Source of the DNA: Opitutaceae bacterium
GTDB taxonomy: Bacteria; Verrucomicrobiota; Verrucomicrobiia; Opitutales; Opitutaceae
Direction of reading: 5' to 3'
Length of the DNA stretch: 64,000 nucleotides
NCBI GenBank assembly: GCA_028281165.1
Contig: JANQKI010000166.1
Coordinates: 1 to 64,000, forward strand
How positions within the stretch are numbered: position 1 is the stretch's first letter; every line of letters begins with the position of its first letter. The notes beneath the pieces are model-generated. The model saw nothing but the letters and a program-made list of their open reading frames with translations, was not told the DNA's origin and made no database searches. The position numbers were made by a program, and so were the translations under genes. Below, in pieces: positions 36,086-45,614 of this stretch.

Positions 36086-37522
36086 TCAGTCGATAGCTCC
36101 TCTTCGCTTTTCGAGTTCCGAGCGCATTTCGTTGCACTTTTTCTCATCTAGCGAATAGCCGCGGAAAATGATATAGGCGAGGATGCACGCTATGATGGGT
36201 GTAATGGTAAAGCTGACACGCATTCCCATGAAGGCTTCCGCGGTTTGGTTGCCGTTCAGTGTGGAATCGAATCCAATCCACGCCAATAGGTATAGGTTGA
36301 AAGCTCCGGCAATTCCGTTTCCAAATTTTTGGCTAAATGAGAGGGCAGCCCCATAAATGCCTTCGCGGCGCTTGCCTGTTTTAATTTCATCGTAATCGAC
36401 GACATCCGCCATCATTGACTGCATTACCACGATAAGACACGACTGGCCTGGTCCCATGAATGCCGCCACGATCAGTTGCAGGTACCAGCCATCGGGAGTA
36501 TAGCAGAAGAATTTCAGAAAACTGGCGAAAGAAACGATGAGAAAACCCAGGTTTACTGTGGCTTTTTTCCCAATACGCTTCGATAGGCCAGCTACGACTG
36601 GAATCAAGGACAAGGCTACTACATGTTGTCCGATTCCGTAGATGAACTGATAGCCTGAGCCAACGAGCTTATCTCCGTCTGCAATATAGTAGACATTGAG
36701 AAAGAAACCTAGAAAATCGACGAGTGAGATACCGAACCAGAACAAAGTATGTGACACTAGAATGAATACAAAAGGCCGATTCTTGAAGGTTTCGATGAAC
36801 ATCATCCGAAGCGACGATTTTCCCTCTTTCTTGGCTATGTTGAAGTAGCGTTCTTTGCAGAATATTCCTGAAAAGATGCCACTTGAGAGAATGCCGATTC
36901 CGACGATGATTCCTAAAATGCGGGCTCCCCAGAGAGTCGCTGTATCCACGGATTGACCCGTGGCGTTTATGTACTCGACTGCTCCCTCAGCAAAGAAAAG
37001 CGCTCCGATTTGAGCGGCAAACCAGGGCATGCCTTGGTTTATCGGTCCGGAAATTTTCGCTCCTGCAGCTCGGTAAGCTGAAATCGAAGTCCGCTCGTGG
37101 TAGTTGGAAGTCATCTCCTTCCCCAACGCCAGGTAGGGAACAATGAATACAGTTGAGGCCGTAAAGAGCAGCAAAGCTCCGATCAGCCACCACCAGAAGT
37201 ACTGGTTCTCAGTTAGTCCAAGCGGCAAAAACCACATGACTGCGAATATCAATCCTGCGGATACAGCTCCGACTACGATGAAGGGTCGCCGCCTTCCCCA
37301 GCGGGTAAGCGCGTTATCGGAAACCTGTCCCATGACTGGATCCGAAATGGCGTCCCACAGGCGAAAGACCAGCATCGCCGTCCCCATCAAATTTGGACTC
37401 ACATGCAGCGTAGCGACGAAAACGAGATTCATCAGTCGCGTTGCCGCGTTATTCATGAAATTCATGGCGCAGCCGCCGAGACCGTAGATGAATTTTTCTT
37501 TAACTGAGATTTGATCGTTCAA
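36086..37522 (-). CDS. GPH-family (MelB-like) sugar:cation symporter
   Basis: A 478-residue inner-membrane protein of the major facilitator superfamily with about 12 hydrophobic segments. The GPH signature is clear: LWDAISDPVMGQVSDN followed by RWGRRRPFI, and DYDEIKTGKRREGIYGA in the second half. GPH members carry glycosides, galactosides, uronides or sulfoquinovose-like sugars with Na+ or H+. Cotranscription with two cytoplasmic sulfatases indicates that the cargo may be a sulfated sugar. A hairpin separates it from the upstream TonB receptor gene on the same strand, so the unit may be partly coupled to receptor transcription. Confidence 0.93.
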   Translation of the reverse strand: MNDQISVKEKFIYGLGGCAMNFMNNAATRLMNLVFVATLHVSPNLMGTAMLVFRLWDAISDPVMGQVSDNALTRWGRRRPFIVVGAVSAGLIFAVMWFLPLGLTENQYFWWWLIGALLLFTASTVFIVPYLALGKEMTSNYHERTSISAYRAAGAKISGPINQGMPWFAAQIGALFFAEGAVEYINATGQSVDTATLWGARILGIIVGIGILSSGIFSGIFCKERYFNIAKKEGKSSLRMMFIETFKNRPFVFILVSHTLFWFGISLVDFLGFFLNVYYIADGDKLVGSGYQFIYGIGQHVVALSLIPVVAGLSKRIGKKATVNLGFLIVSFASFLKFFCYTPDGWYLQLIVAAFMGPGQSCLIVVMQSMMADVVDYDEIKTGKRREGIYGAALSFSQKFGNGIAGAFNLYLLAWIGFDSTLNGNQTAEAFMGMRVSFTITPIIACILAYIIFRGYSLDEKKCNEMRSELEKRRGAID

Positions 37523-37634
37523 CTCGATTGCTAAGGTTTCGCTTGTTTGAAGGTTTGGTAACTGTGTGTACTTGAAATTCCGATGTAAGAGCTCTTTTTG
37601 GCTGTGTTTTTCTTTTTCTCGTTCCGAATGATTT

Positions 37635-37658
37635 GCGCCCCGCTAAATTGCGGGGCGC
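37635..37658 (-). terminator. GC-rich hairpin between TonB receptor and symporter genes
   Basis: GCGCCCCGC (37635-37643) and GCGGGGCGC (37650-37658) form a perfect 9-bp stem with a 6-base loop. The minus-strand flank (AAATCATTC) has few T residues, so it may attenuate or stabilise the receptor mRNA and not fully end transcription. Confidence 0.65.
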
Positions 37659-37711
37659 GAATAACAACTAGAATATATCTTACTACACTTTCTACCCTGT
37701 AGTTGTGCTGG

Positions 37712-40700
37712 CTAGAACCTGAAAGTATTCGTGATAAAGGTTTCCGTAGGTAAGGAATTTCTGAATACTGCCAACTGTCCATCTGGATTCGTAATGACCG
37801 GGATGATATCATCATCGCCAAACGCGTTACGGATGTTCAGCTGAACCTTCCAGTCGACCTTATCGTTAAGCAAAGGCCTGCCATAGCTAATCCAAATGTC
37901 TCCATTGAGTTGACTTGGACCCCAGAACGGATTGTCGAGGTCAGGCAACGGAATACCCTCCGCATTGAGAACTAGCGGATAACCAGTGGCCGCCTGGTCT
38001 TGCCAACGGGCTGCCGCGCCAATGCCAAGGCCCTTGAACTTGCCTTCGGAGAACGAATAATTCGTTACTGCATTCCAACGCCACTCGCGTTGCTCGAGCG
38101 ATTTCGTGCCTTCCTGCGAGAGCGTCGCCAAGAGGGAGTTGAAGTTCTCGTTCTGCCAGCGAGTCGTGAAGGTGAAGCTTTCCGCGAGAATCGGAGCATC
38201 CCATACATTCGCGAAAGGAGACGCTAGGATATTGGCGTTAATGGTTGCTGCGAGCGATGCCACCTTCGGAGCGATATTGTTCTGAATCGTCTCCTGCTGG
38301 CCAGCATTGAACATCAGGCGCCAATTCTCGGTGATATTCGCGATTATATCGATTTCGAAACCCTCTGAGCTGAAGCTGCGGGTGGCCGACGGATTGGCTA
38401 TCTGGTCGAGGTCGTCCTGGTTGTCGCCATCTTCAATGCGATAATTGTAGATCGCCTGAATGTCGGCAGGAAGCAAAGCAACGATGTCATCGTAGGCGTC
38501 TTGGTAGCTGCTCCATCCAGAGAACGAGTTATTCGGCGTGACTGCCAAGGCTTCCTCGATCGTCATACCCGCGTTTTCCGCATCGTTCCAACGGCTGAGC
38601 CAGTTGCCGATACGGTTGTGGATGTTCGCGTTTACGTCAGCGGTATCGTTGTCGATGTTCGTTTCGAACCAGTTGAAGCGCATAGACACTCGATTCTCCA
38701 ATAGTTCGAGACTAAAACCGTATTCCTTCGTGTCGCCTGCTGGCGAAGCAATCTGGAATCCTTCCACGTCCGTGCGCACGCCAACCGGGTTGAAGTTTTC
38801 AGATTCGTTGTAATGGAAGCTGATACGTGGAGCCCCCGGAAGGTTCAGACCTTCCAGCCATGCATCAGGTGTGTGAGCTACGATACTCCAGGTCGTTGTG
38901 TCGCCCTCCTCAGGAGGTAGAATCGCATCCGTTACTGGATCGCGTAGACGATCCAATATATTCGACTCCTCGAGATTGCCCTCGCCATTCGCGTTGCGAA
39001 CGAAGCTCTTGTTTTTCCAATTCGTCTGCTCGTCGCTACGGAAGCCGATAAGACCCACGATGTGGTCGTCGAAAAGGAAACTTTGCACGCTGAAGATTTC
39101 CGTATCGATTTCCCTACGATTGCGCTCGAAACTGTTAAGGTAGTGGCGAGTGGTCATTTCACCCGTGAAGAACGTATCTTCTCTACGATTGTAGGTCTTC
39201 GCGTTATACACGCTGCCATTGCTCGGCAGATCGATATCGATGTAGTTGACGATCTTCACGTCGTTGATCGATTGCACGCTAGAATCGTTGTGCAATGGCG
39301 GAGTCAGGTAGACTTGAGACACTACTTGACGACGGCCGATATTGAGGTTGCCGAAGTGATAGGGGTCGCCTCCCAAATCGATATCCTCTGAAATCCATGC
39401 GCCGCCGACACCCATTTTTGTGATGTCTCGGCTCTGGCTGCTCATCACGCCCGTAAATACATGGCGACCCAACCAGCCAAGGCTGTCGCTCTCGGAGAAG
39501 TCTAGATTGTAGAATGCGGTCGTACGGTTCGCTTCGCGATCAGTGTCGCTTGTTTCGAATCCAAGAAGATTGGACGTGCGATTACCCGATGTGAACGCCA
39601 TCAAACGTCCAACGTTCGGGTTTGGCGTTTCGTCGTTACGATACTCGTTGATATCAACAACAACATCGTTGAAGCTGACCTGAAAGCCACCACTATTGAA
39701 CGGAAAACGGCGGAAGGTCGCGTAGCTCTGGCGATCGTAGTTGAATTCGATACCAGCCTTGCCGTCCCAGAACGTTTGCTCCAAGGTGAAGTTGGTCGTG
39801 TCGAAATCTTGCGTCGCCAAATTCGTGGTACCTGAGAGAGACATGTTTTCATTATCGAAAACGCTCAATGGTAAGGACGCCGTCACGAAGTTCGGCATAT
39901 AGCCTTCGTGAGCAAGAGAGCTATTCACGAAATAGTCCCAAGTCTTGTTTGGAGCGCGCCCCGCAAAACCGCGCACGGCGCGCATTACGCTCGCATCCAG
40001 ATCCGTTCCCCTAAGCCCGGTACCGAAACTTGGTTCCTCGTAGATGAGTGAAATCTGAATGAAGTTCGGCAGCGCCGCTACGCCGTTGATATCCCCGCGC
40101 GTCAAACCTGGGCGACGTTGATCGATCGTGTACTTGGGTTGAAAACTGCCATCGCTGAAGAACGCCGGGAAGGTCGTGCCTGTGATAGCTTCAAGCGGAC
40201 CAGGAGCGGGAAGCGAGAACCAGCTTGAAACGCCGTCGCCCGGAGGTGTGACTTGTGGTGGGTTGCTTTCGATGTCGCCGGACTCGAAATTCGCCCGCAA
40301 TGTCGTTTTATCGAGCCAATCGATATTCTCGTTATTCAGGAGAACTGATTCTAGTGTAACATACCCGCGCTTCTTCTCGCTATAAGTCGGACGTTGTTGG
40401 TATTCAAAATGATCATACAATCCCGCAACACGAACCGCCAGGCGGTCTTCGATCAGCACTTTATTGTAGTTGAAGGACTCACGATGGCTGTAACGCTCGC
40501 CAATACGCACGCTGACTTCGCCGAAGTCGCGATTGAGCGATGCCCGCATGGTAGAGTTGTTGATCACCCCGCCCGCGCTGCCGATACCGAAGAGAAGCGA
40601 ATTGGGACCGCGATTAATGGTGACACGATCCGTGTTGTAGCTATCGAAAGCGATGTCCGTTTCGAAGTAGTTGCGCGTCAATTGAGCTGTCGCCAGGCCG

Positions 40701-41110
40701 CGCACACGTTGACCTTGTTGCGGATTGGTTCGCGAATCCGCGAGATCCACACGCTGACCACCCGCAATGACGTCGTTACCGCCAACGAAATTGCCTTGAG
40801 CTCCAGAGGTCTCCGTATTCAAAGCGTAGGATAAAAGCGTTTCGGAATCGGTTGCTCCTGTGTCTTCGAAGAATTCGGAGGTCATTACCGATATAGCGGC
40901 TCCAACGTCGCGCAGTTGCGTGTTAAGGCGTGTTCCGGCGAGTGTGGTGGTGGCGCGATAGCCCTCGTCGCCACTAGCATCAACAGTGAAAGGGCTTAGT
41001 TCGAATACTTCGTCCTCCTCATCATCCTGGGCCAAGACCAAGATTGGGGGTACAAAAGCCAGCGAAAGGCCGACTCGAATGATTCGTTTGATCAATGAGT
41101 TAGTAATCAT
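37712..41110 (-). CDS. TonB-dependent outer-membrane receptor (paralogue A)
   Basis: A 1132-residue receptor: signal peptide ending VLAQ, acidic DDEEDE and ELSPFTV (37-43), plug domain with LAGTRLNTQLRDVGAAISVM and INRGPNSLLFGIGSAGGVIN, and barrel ending TNTFRF. It is closely related along its length to the gene at 41819-45271, sharing for example DVGAAISVMTSE and RDYFETD-like blocks, so the two arose by tandem duplication. It heads the unit leading to the GPH symporter and cytoplasmic sulfatases. The 5' leader carries a run of ten T residues about 60 bases before the start. Confidence 0.95.
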   Translation of the reverse strand: MITNSLIKRIIRVGLSLAFVPPILVLAQDDEEDEVFELSPFTVDASGDEGYRATTTLAGTRLNTQLRDVGAAISVMTSEFFEDTGATDSETLLSYALNTETSGAQGNFVGGNDVIAGGQRVDLADSRTNPQQGQRVRGLATAQLTRNYFETDIAFDSYNTDRVTINRGPNSLLFGIGSAGGVINNSTMRASLNRDFGEVSVRIGERYSHRESFNYNKVLIEDRLAVRVAGLYDHFEYQQRPTYSEKKRGYVTLESVLLNNENIDWLDKTTLRANFESGDIESNPPQVTPPGDGVSSWFSLPAPGPLEAITGTTFPAFFSDGSFQPKYTIDQRRPGLTRGDINGVAALPNFIQISLIYEEPSFGTGLRGTDLDASVMRAVRGFAGRAPNKTWDYFVNSSLAHEGYMPNFVTASLPLSVFDNENMSLSGTTNLATQDFDTTNFTLEQTFWDGKAGIEFNYDRQSYATFRRFPFNSGGFQVSFNDVVVDINEYRNDETPNPNVGRLMAFTSGNRTSNLLGFETSDTDREANRTTAFYNLDFSESDSLGWLGRHVFTGVMSSQSRDITKMGVGGAWISEDIDLGGDPYHFGNLNIGRRQVVSQVYLTPPLHNDSSVQSINDVKIVNYIDIDLPSNGSVYNAKTYNRREDTFFTGEMTTRHYLNSFERNRREIDTEIFSVQSFLFDDHIVGLIGFRSDEQTNWKNKSFVRNANGEGNLEESNILDRLRDPVTDAILPPEEGDTTTWSIVAHTPDAWLEGLNLPGAPRISFHYNESENFNPVGVRTDVEGFQIASPAGDTKEYGFSLELLENRVSMRFNWFETNIDNDTADVNANIHNRIGNWLSRWNDAENAGMTIEEALAVTPNNSFSGWSSYQDAYDDIVALLPADIQAIYNYRIEDGDNQDDLDQIANPSATRSFSSEGFEIDIIANITENWRLMFNAGQQETIQNNIAPKVASLAATINANILASPFANVWDAPILAESFTFTTRWQNENFNSLLATLSQEGTKSLEQREWRWNAVTNYSFSEGKFKGLGIGAAARWQDQAATGYPLVLNAEGIPLPDLDNPFWGPSQLNGDIWISYGRPLLNDKVDWKVQLNIRNAFGDDDIIPVITNPDGQLAVFRNSLPTETFITNTFRF

Positions 41111-41313
41111 AGTAGGATGTCGTTTCCAGTAAAGGGACCCGTTCAGCCTGACCGAAAAAGCTCAAAAAAAAAAGAGCCAATAGCTTACGGGGAGGGTGGT
41201 GGGGAGGTCCTTTTTGTTGGTTGTAGCTGAAAAACGCTGGGAATTCTTAGAGGGGATGTCTCTTTGATGCGCCAGCGGAAGTGTGGCACCAGAATATGAA
41301 ATTTCTCTCTATC

Positions 41314-41360
41314 CGTCTATTCCCTGAGCACACTGAAAAATATCCAAAACCCACATCATT
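41314..41360 (-). promoter_or_regulatory. Conserved TonB-receptor upstream element, copy A
   Basis: This 47-bp block is about 80 per cent identical to 45444-45490 upstream of the paralogous receptor. On the minus strand the best-conserved part reads AATGATGTGGGTTTTGGATA. It lies about 205-250 bp upstream of the receptor start. Nothing coding is conserved there, so it is most simply a regulator-binding site or shared promoter segment. Confidence 0.6.
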
Positions 41361-41587
41361 ATGAAAAAAACAGCTTCAAAGTCAGGAACTTCGAATTGCT
41401 TTCGACTAAAATCATGCAAGCAGTGATTCTAACTGTCGTTTTTCCTTTCGAACAGTCGAGGGTTCCTGCAACCGCGATGTTGCATTTTCCAATCTCATTC
41501 TGAAGTAGAGGTAACATCATCTTCTCAATCTAAACGAGCTTGCTGAAACCCACTTTCCAGGATTCTGATCAGCAAACTAGGTGGTTT

Positions 41588-41616
41588 CGCATTTTGGCTA
41601 TTTTCTAGCCAATGCG
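41588..41616. repeat. Imperfect hairpin CGCATTTTGGCTA / TAGCCAATGCG
   Basis: TTGGCTA (41594-41600) and TAGCCAA (41606-41612) form a perfect stem with a 5-base loop, extended by CGCA/TGCG with two unpaired T residues. GCCAATGCG occurs again at 41641-41649. No T-run follows, so an operator is as likely as a terminator. Confidence 0.45.
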
Positions 41617-41761
41617 AGTAGCGTTCTGGCTCTTAAAGCTGCCAATGCGCTTCATTTTCCTGAAAACCTCAATTCGACGTTAGCCTATTTGGGTTAGATG
41701 CTGTGACCGACTGGCAATAGCAATAGACGTGCGTAGCTCTTACCTGCCGTTTCGAAAACAA

Positions 41762-41789
41762 GCGCCTCGCGCTGATAGGCGCGAGGCGC
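41762..41789 (-). terminator. Strong Rho-independent terminator of TonB receptor B gene
   Basis: GCGCCTCGCGC (41762-41772) and GCGCGAGGCGC (41779-41789) are perfectly complementary over 11 bp with a 6-base loop, and on the minus strand TTGTTTTCG follows. It starts 30 bases past the stop codon. Confidence 0.88.
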
Positions 41790-41818
41790 GATAAGTCCTA
41801 TGTGTCAAGAGCGTCCGG

Positions 41819-44800
41819 CTAGAAGCTGAACGTGTTAGTCAAGAAGGTCTCCCGTGGCAGCGAATTTCTGAATATCGCCAGCTCGCCGTTCGGATTCGTG
41901 ATGACTGGAATCGGATCATTGTCGCCAAACGCGTTGCGCATGTTGAGCTGAATTTTCCAATCCACCTTGTCGTTGAAGAGCTTTTTGCCGTAGCTAACCC
42001 AAAGATCTCCATTGAACTGATCAGGTCCCCAGAAAGGCTGATCCAACACTGGCAAGGCGATGCCGTTTTCGTCCAAGGAAAGCGGATACCCTGTAGAAGC
42101 CTTGCTTTGGTAGCGAATGGCTCCACCCACGCCTAGACCGGCAAACCTGCCTTCCGAGAAGGTGTAATTGGAAACCGCATTGATGCGCCATTCCCGAAGC
42201 TCCTGGGCGACCGTGCCCTCTTGCGACAGCGATGCCAGCAACGGTATGAATTGAAACGAATTCCACATGGAGATATAGTTCCCGTCACCCAAAGAAGGCG
42301 TCGTCGCCATGTATAGCAAAGGAGAGTTCTTCAAGTTTTGGTCCATCTCCTTGGCTACCTGAGCCACCAGCGGCGCGATTTGGCTTTGAACCGATTCCTG
42401 CTGGCCGATATTCAACATGGTGCGCCAATTCTCTGTGATGTTCGCGACCATTTCGACCTCGAATCCTTCCGTGGTGAATTGGCGTGTGGCGCTCTGATTC
42501 GGAATCAAGTCATTGTCGTTCCGAGGCTCGCCATCTGGATCGACCCGATAGTTATAGATGCCATGGAGACGCGAAGGAAGCAGGTTGATGATTTCCTGGA
42601 ATCCTTCCTCGTAAGAGCTCCAAAGACCGGTGTAATCAAGGCCTCTTGCTATATTGTCGGCAGAATTGGTCGACACAGCGAGGGCTTCCTCGATGGTCAG
42701 TCCTTCGTCGCGGGCTCTATCGAAGCGAGTGAGCCAGTTTCCAATCTGCGTGTGAACATTTGGGACGCCCGTTGCCGTATCGTTTTCGAGGTTGGTTTCA
42801 AACCAGTTGAAGCGGGCCGAGTAACGGCCGTTACGCGATTCGACGCTGAAGCCCATTTCTTCGGTGGTCCCTTTAGGCGAATCGATTACGAAGCCTTCGA
42901 TGTCGGTTCTGACCCCAACGGGATTGAAGTTTTCCGATTCACTGTAGTGAAAACTTAAGCGCGGACCTTCCGACCAGATGTTGTCAAGCCAAGCGTCTGG
43001 AACGTGAGCGACCAGACTGAAGGTTTCGGTGCTGCCCTTTTCCGGAGCTACTACTTCGCCCGTCGCCGCATCGAGTGATGGCGATAGGCTATTGAAGGAG
43101 GTCTCGAAATCGCGGGCTCCATTCGGGAATTCGGCATCTACCAAATTATTGAAGTTCTGCTGGGTGTCCGTTCTGTATCCATAAAGGGCTACAACGTGAT
43201 CGTTGAACAGGTAGCTTTGCATGCTAAGGACCTCCGTCTCGATTTCCCTTCGTTCGCGGGAAAACGCTCTGGGATAGACTCTCGTTTCCATTGGGCCCAC
43301 GAAGATCTCATTTGTAATCTTGTGGTAAGTACGGGCGTTGAAGACGTCTCCATCTTCGGGAATCGGTATCGTCAAATAGTTGGATATCGTTACGTCGGAG
43401 GGAGATTGGATGCTCGCGTCGTTGTGCAATGGCGGCGTCAAGTAGACGCGCGATACCACTTGGCGACGGCTGCCGCTGAGATTGTGATTGTGGTACTCGT
43501 TCGCGCCGACATCGATGTCTTCCGAATCCCAAGCAGCGGCCCACGATCTGTTGGTCGTATCTCTGCTTTGCTGCCCTACGACGCCGGTAATTATATGGCG
43601 TCCTAGCCATCCGAAACGGTCGCCTTCGGTGAAGTCTAGATCGTAGAACGCCGTTGCCCGGCTCGCTTCGCGCGAAGTCTCCTCCGAGTCAGCCCCCATC
43701 AGCTCCGAAGCTCGGGGCTCCCCGACTGAGGAAACGAGCACAGCTCTTCCAACATTCGGATTCGGTGTGCCATCATTGTTGTATTCTTGGATGTCGATCA
43801 AAACGTCGTTGAAGCTGATAGCGAATCCTCCTGCCGTGAATGGCAAGCGAGCCAAGGTGTCGTATTGCTGCTTGTCGTAATTGAGCTCGATACCCGCCTT
43901 GCCGCCGAAGAAAGTCTGCTCGAGTCCAATGTTGTTCACATAGAAATCGGATTCTACGCGATTAGTCGTTCCAGAAAGCGACATGTTTTCATTGTCGAAA
44001 ATTTCAAGCGGCAAGGACGCCGTCTTGAAACTTGGATACCAATCTTGGTGGTAGAAGGATGAATTCAAATAATAGTCCCATGTTGGGAGATTGATGCTGC
44101 TATTGAAGCGATAGAGAACGCGCTCAACAACGGCCTCGATTTCGGAGCCGTAGGTATTGGCTGATCCGGTCTGACCCGGCAGGGCGTTAGGCTCCTCGTA
44201 CACTAGAGCGATTTGGATGAAGTTCGGCGGCGCAACCGAACCAGGATAATCTCCCCTTCCAGCTAGTCCTGGTCTCTGGTCTGCCGTCCATTTTGGTTGG
44301 AACGTTCCGTCATCCACCCAGCTAGGAAATGTGGTTCCGGTCATCGCTTCATCCGCTCGATTCGGCGTTTCGAACCAACTGGTGACTCCATCGCCCGGAG
44401 GAGTGATCATCGGCGGAGTGCTCGTCACTTCACCGGTCTCATAGTTTCCGCGAAGGACAGTCCTATCGAAGACCTCGCTTTGCTCATTCTCGAATAGAAT
44501 GCTCTCCAATGCAACATACGCGCGTCGCTTCTCCTCGAAGGTTGGGCGCTGCTGGTATTCGAACCTATCATACAGGCCTGCGACACGCACAGCAAGACGG
44601 TCTTCGAGAATCACCTTGTTATAGTTAAATGATTCGCGATGGCTCCAACGCTCGCCCAAGCGAAAGCTGACTTCCCCGAAATCATCGTTCAGCGAAGCGC
44701 GCATGGTAGCATTATTAATAATGCCTCCAGGGCTGCCAATACCGAATAAAAGCGAGTTCGGACCACGACTTACCGTGATACGGTCGGTGTTGTAGCTATC

Positions 44801-45271
44801 GAAAGCGACATCGGTCTCAAAGAAGTTCCTCGTCAAGTCGGCCGTCGCTAGACCGCGAATACGCTGTCCGCGCTGCGGATTGGTGCGTTCATTGGATAGA
44901 TCCACGTTTTGCCCGCGCGAACCCGGCTGGCCACCGGCAAAATTCCCCTGCGCTCCGGAAGTCTCGGTATTCAAGCCGTACGACAAAAGCGTTTGCGAAT
45001 CGGTCGCGCCCGTGTCCTCGAAAAGCTCGGAGGTCATTACAGAGATAGCTGCTCCGACATCCCGCAGCTTCGTGTTAAGGCGACTGCCGGCAAGGGTAGA
45101 ATTCGCCCGATAGCCTGTGTCGTCTCTAGCGTCGACAGTGAAGGGGCTCAATTCGAAGACTTCCTCTTCTGTCTCGTCATCTTGTCCCAGGAGAAGTGGA
45201 ACGAAAGCCAGCATCAAGCCAGCTGCAGCATATCGATTGTTATGTAGTAATGTAGTCATTTTAGTATTCAT
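41819..45271 (-). CDS. TonB-dependent outer-membrane receptor (paralogue B)
   Basis: The frame is open to 45502, but the ATG at 45271 (MNTKMTTLLHNNRYAAAG) gives a normal signal peptide and is preferred; a second Met lies four codons on. The 1150-residue product has acidic DDETEEE, ELSPFTV (40-46), the plug with LAGSRLNTKLRDVGAAISVM and VSRGPNSLLFGIGSPGGIIN, and a barrel ending TNTFSF. It is a tandem paralogue of the receptor at 37712. The divergent araC gene at 45646 and the shared upstream element suggest common regulation of both copies. Confidence 0.94.
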   Translation of the reverse strand: MNTKMTTLLHNNRYAAAGLMLAFVPLLLGQDDETEEEVFELSPFTVDARDDTGYRANSTLAGSRLNTKLRDVGAAISVMTSELFEDTGATDSQTLLSYGLNTETSGAQGNFAGGQPGSRGQNVDLSNERTNPQRGQRIRGLATADLTRNFFETDVAFDSYNTDRITVSRGPNSLLFGIGSPGGIINNATMRASLNDDFGEVSFRLGERWSHRESFNYNKVILEDRLAVRVAGLYDRFEYQQRPTFEEKRRAYVALESILFENEQSEVFDRTVLRGNYETGEVTSTPPMITPPGDGVTSWFETPNRADEAMTGTTFPSWVDDGTFQPKWTADQRPGLAGRGDYPGSVAPPNFIQIALVYEEPNALPGQTGSANTYGSEIEAVVERVLYRFNSSINLPTWDYYLNSSFYHQDWYPSFKTASLPLEIFDNENMSLSGTTNRVESDFYVNNIGLEQTFFGGKAGIELNYDKQQYDTLARLPFTAGGFAISFNDVLIDIQEYNNDGTPNPNVGRAVLVSSVGEPRASELMGADSEETSREASRATAFYDLDFTEGDRFGWLGRHIITGVVGQQSRDTTNRSWAAAWDSEDIDVGANEYHNHNLSGSRRQVVSRVYLTPPLHNDASIQSPSDVTISNYLTIPIPEDGDVFNARTYHKITNEIFVGPMETRVYPRAFSRERREIETEVLSMQSYLFNDHVVALYGYRTDTQQNFNNLVDAEFPNGARDFETSFNSLSPSLDAATGEVVAPEKGSTETFSLVAHVPDAWLDNIWSEGPRLSFHYSESENFNPVGVRTDIEGFVIDSPKGTTEEMGFSVESRNGRYSARFNWFETNLENDTATGVPNVHTQIGNWLTRFDRARDEGLTIEEALAVSTNSADNIARGLDYTGLWSSYEEGFQEIINLLPSRLHGIYNYRVDPDGEPRNDNDLIPNQSATRQFTTEGFEVEMVANITENWRTMLNIGQQESVQSQIAPLVAQVAKEMDQNLKNSPLLYMATTPSLGDGNYISMWNSFQFIPLLASLSQEGTVAQELREWRINAVSNYTFSEGRFAGLGVGGAIRYQSKASTGYPLSLDENGIALPVLDQPFWGPDQFNGDLWVSYGKKLFNDKVDWKIQLNMRNAFGDNDPIPVITNPNGELAIFRNSLPRETFLTNTFSF

Positions 45272-45443
45272 TATCCAGTCATGGATAGTCCTCTGCTTTC
45301 CGAAGCGACTACATCTTTCTTGGGAGCGTCGCTTCGTTAGGCATGAGCTATCTATTAACCTAGAGGGAGAAATGCAGGCGTCTGCGGGGTACGACTCGTA
45401 AAGCGCCAGCGAGATATCTAATACTATGGAATACCTTGTCTTT

Positions 45444-45490
45444 CGTCTATTTCTGAGGCACACGGAAAAATATCCGAAATCCACACCATT
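45444..45490 (-). promoter_or_regulatory. Conserved TonB-receptor upstream element, copy B
   Basis: Aligned base for base with 41314-41360; the 20-bp core on the minus strand is AATGGTGTGGATTTCGGATA, with 17 of 20 matches to copy A. It is about 175-220 bp upstream of the receptor start. Confidence 0.6.
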
Positions 45491-45590
45491 GTAAAAAGCC
45501 ATATTGCGAGACGCTTATAGGAACTGGGTTGAATTTGCATTGCTCTATCAACGCTGAATTCCGACTTTAATGTGGCCTTTTGCCGTTTGG

Positions 45591-45614
45591 AATGATGTGG
45601 ATTTTGGGCAATTT
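45591..45614 (+). promoter_or_regulatory. Inverted copy of the receptor element near araC start
   Basis: AATGATGTGGATTTTGGGCA on the plus strand matches the minus-strand cores of copies A (17 of 20) and B (16 of 20). It ends about 30 bases before the araC start, where an autoregulating AraC protein would be expected to bind. Confidence 0.55.

Larger units (their letters stand above)
41111..41818. promoter_or_regulatory. Long gene-free upstream region of TonB receptor A
   Basis: This 708-bp gap has no credible gene. From left to right it holds a run of ten A residues at 41164-41173 framed by CTC and GAG, the conserved receptor element at 41314-41360, a hairpin at 41588-41616 with a GCCAATGCG direct repeat about 34 bp further on (41641-41649), and the terminator of the next gene at 41762-41789. 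It is unusually long for this genome and is probably a complex promoter. Confidence 0.6.

Noticed and set aside
45272-45502. 77-codon N-terminal extension of TonB receptor B
   Set aside because: It would place the signal peptide internally and overlaps the conserved regulatory element.
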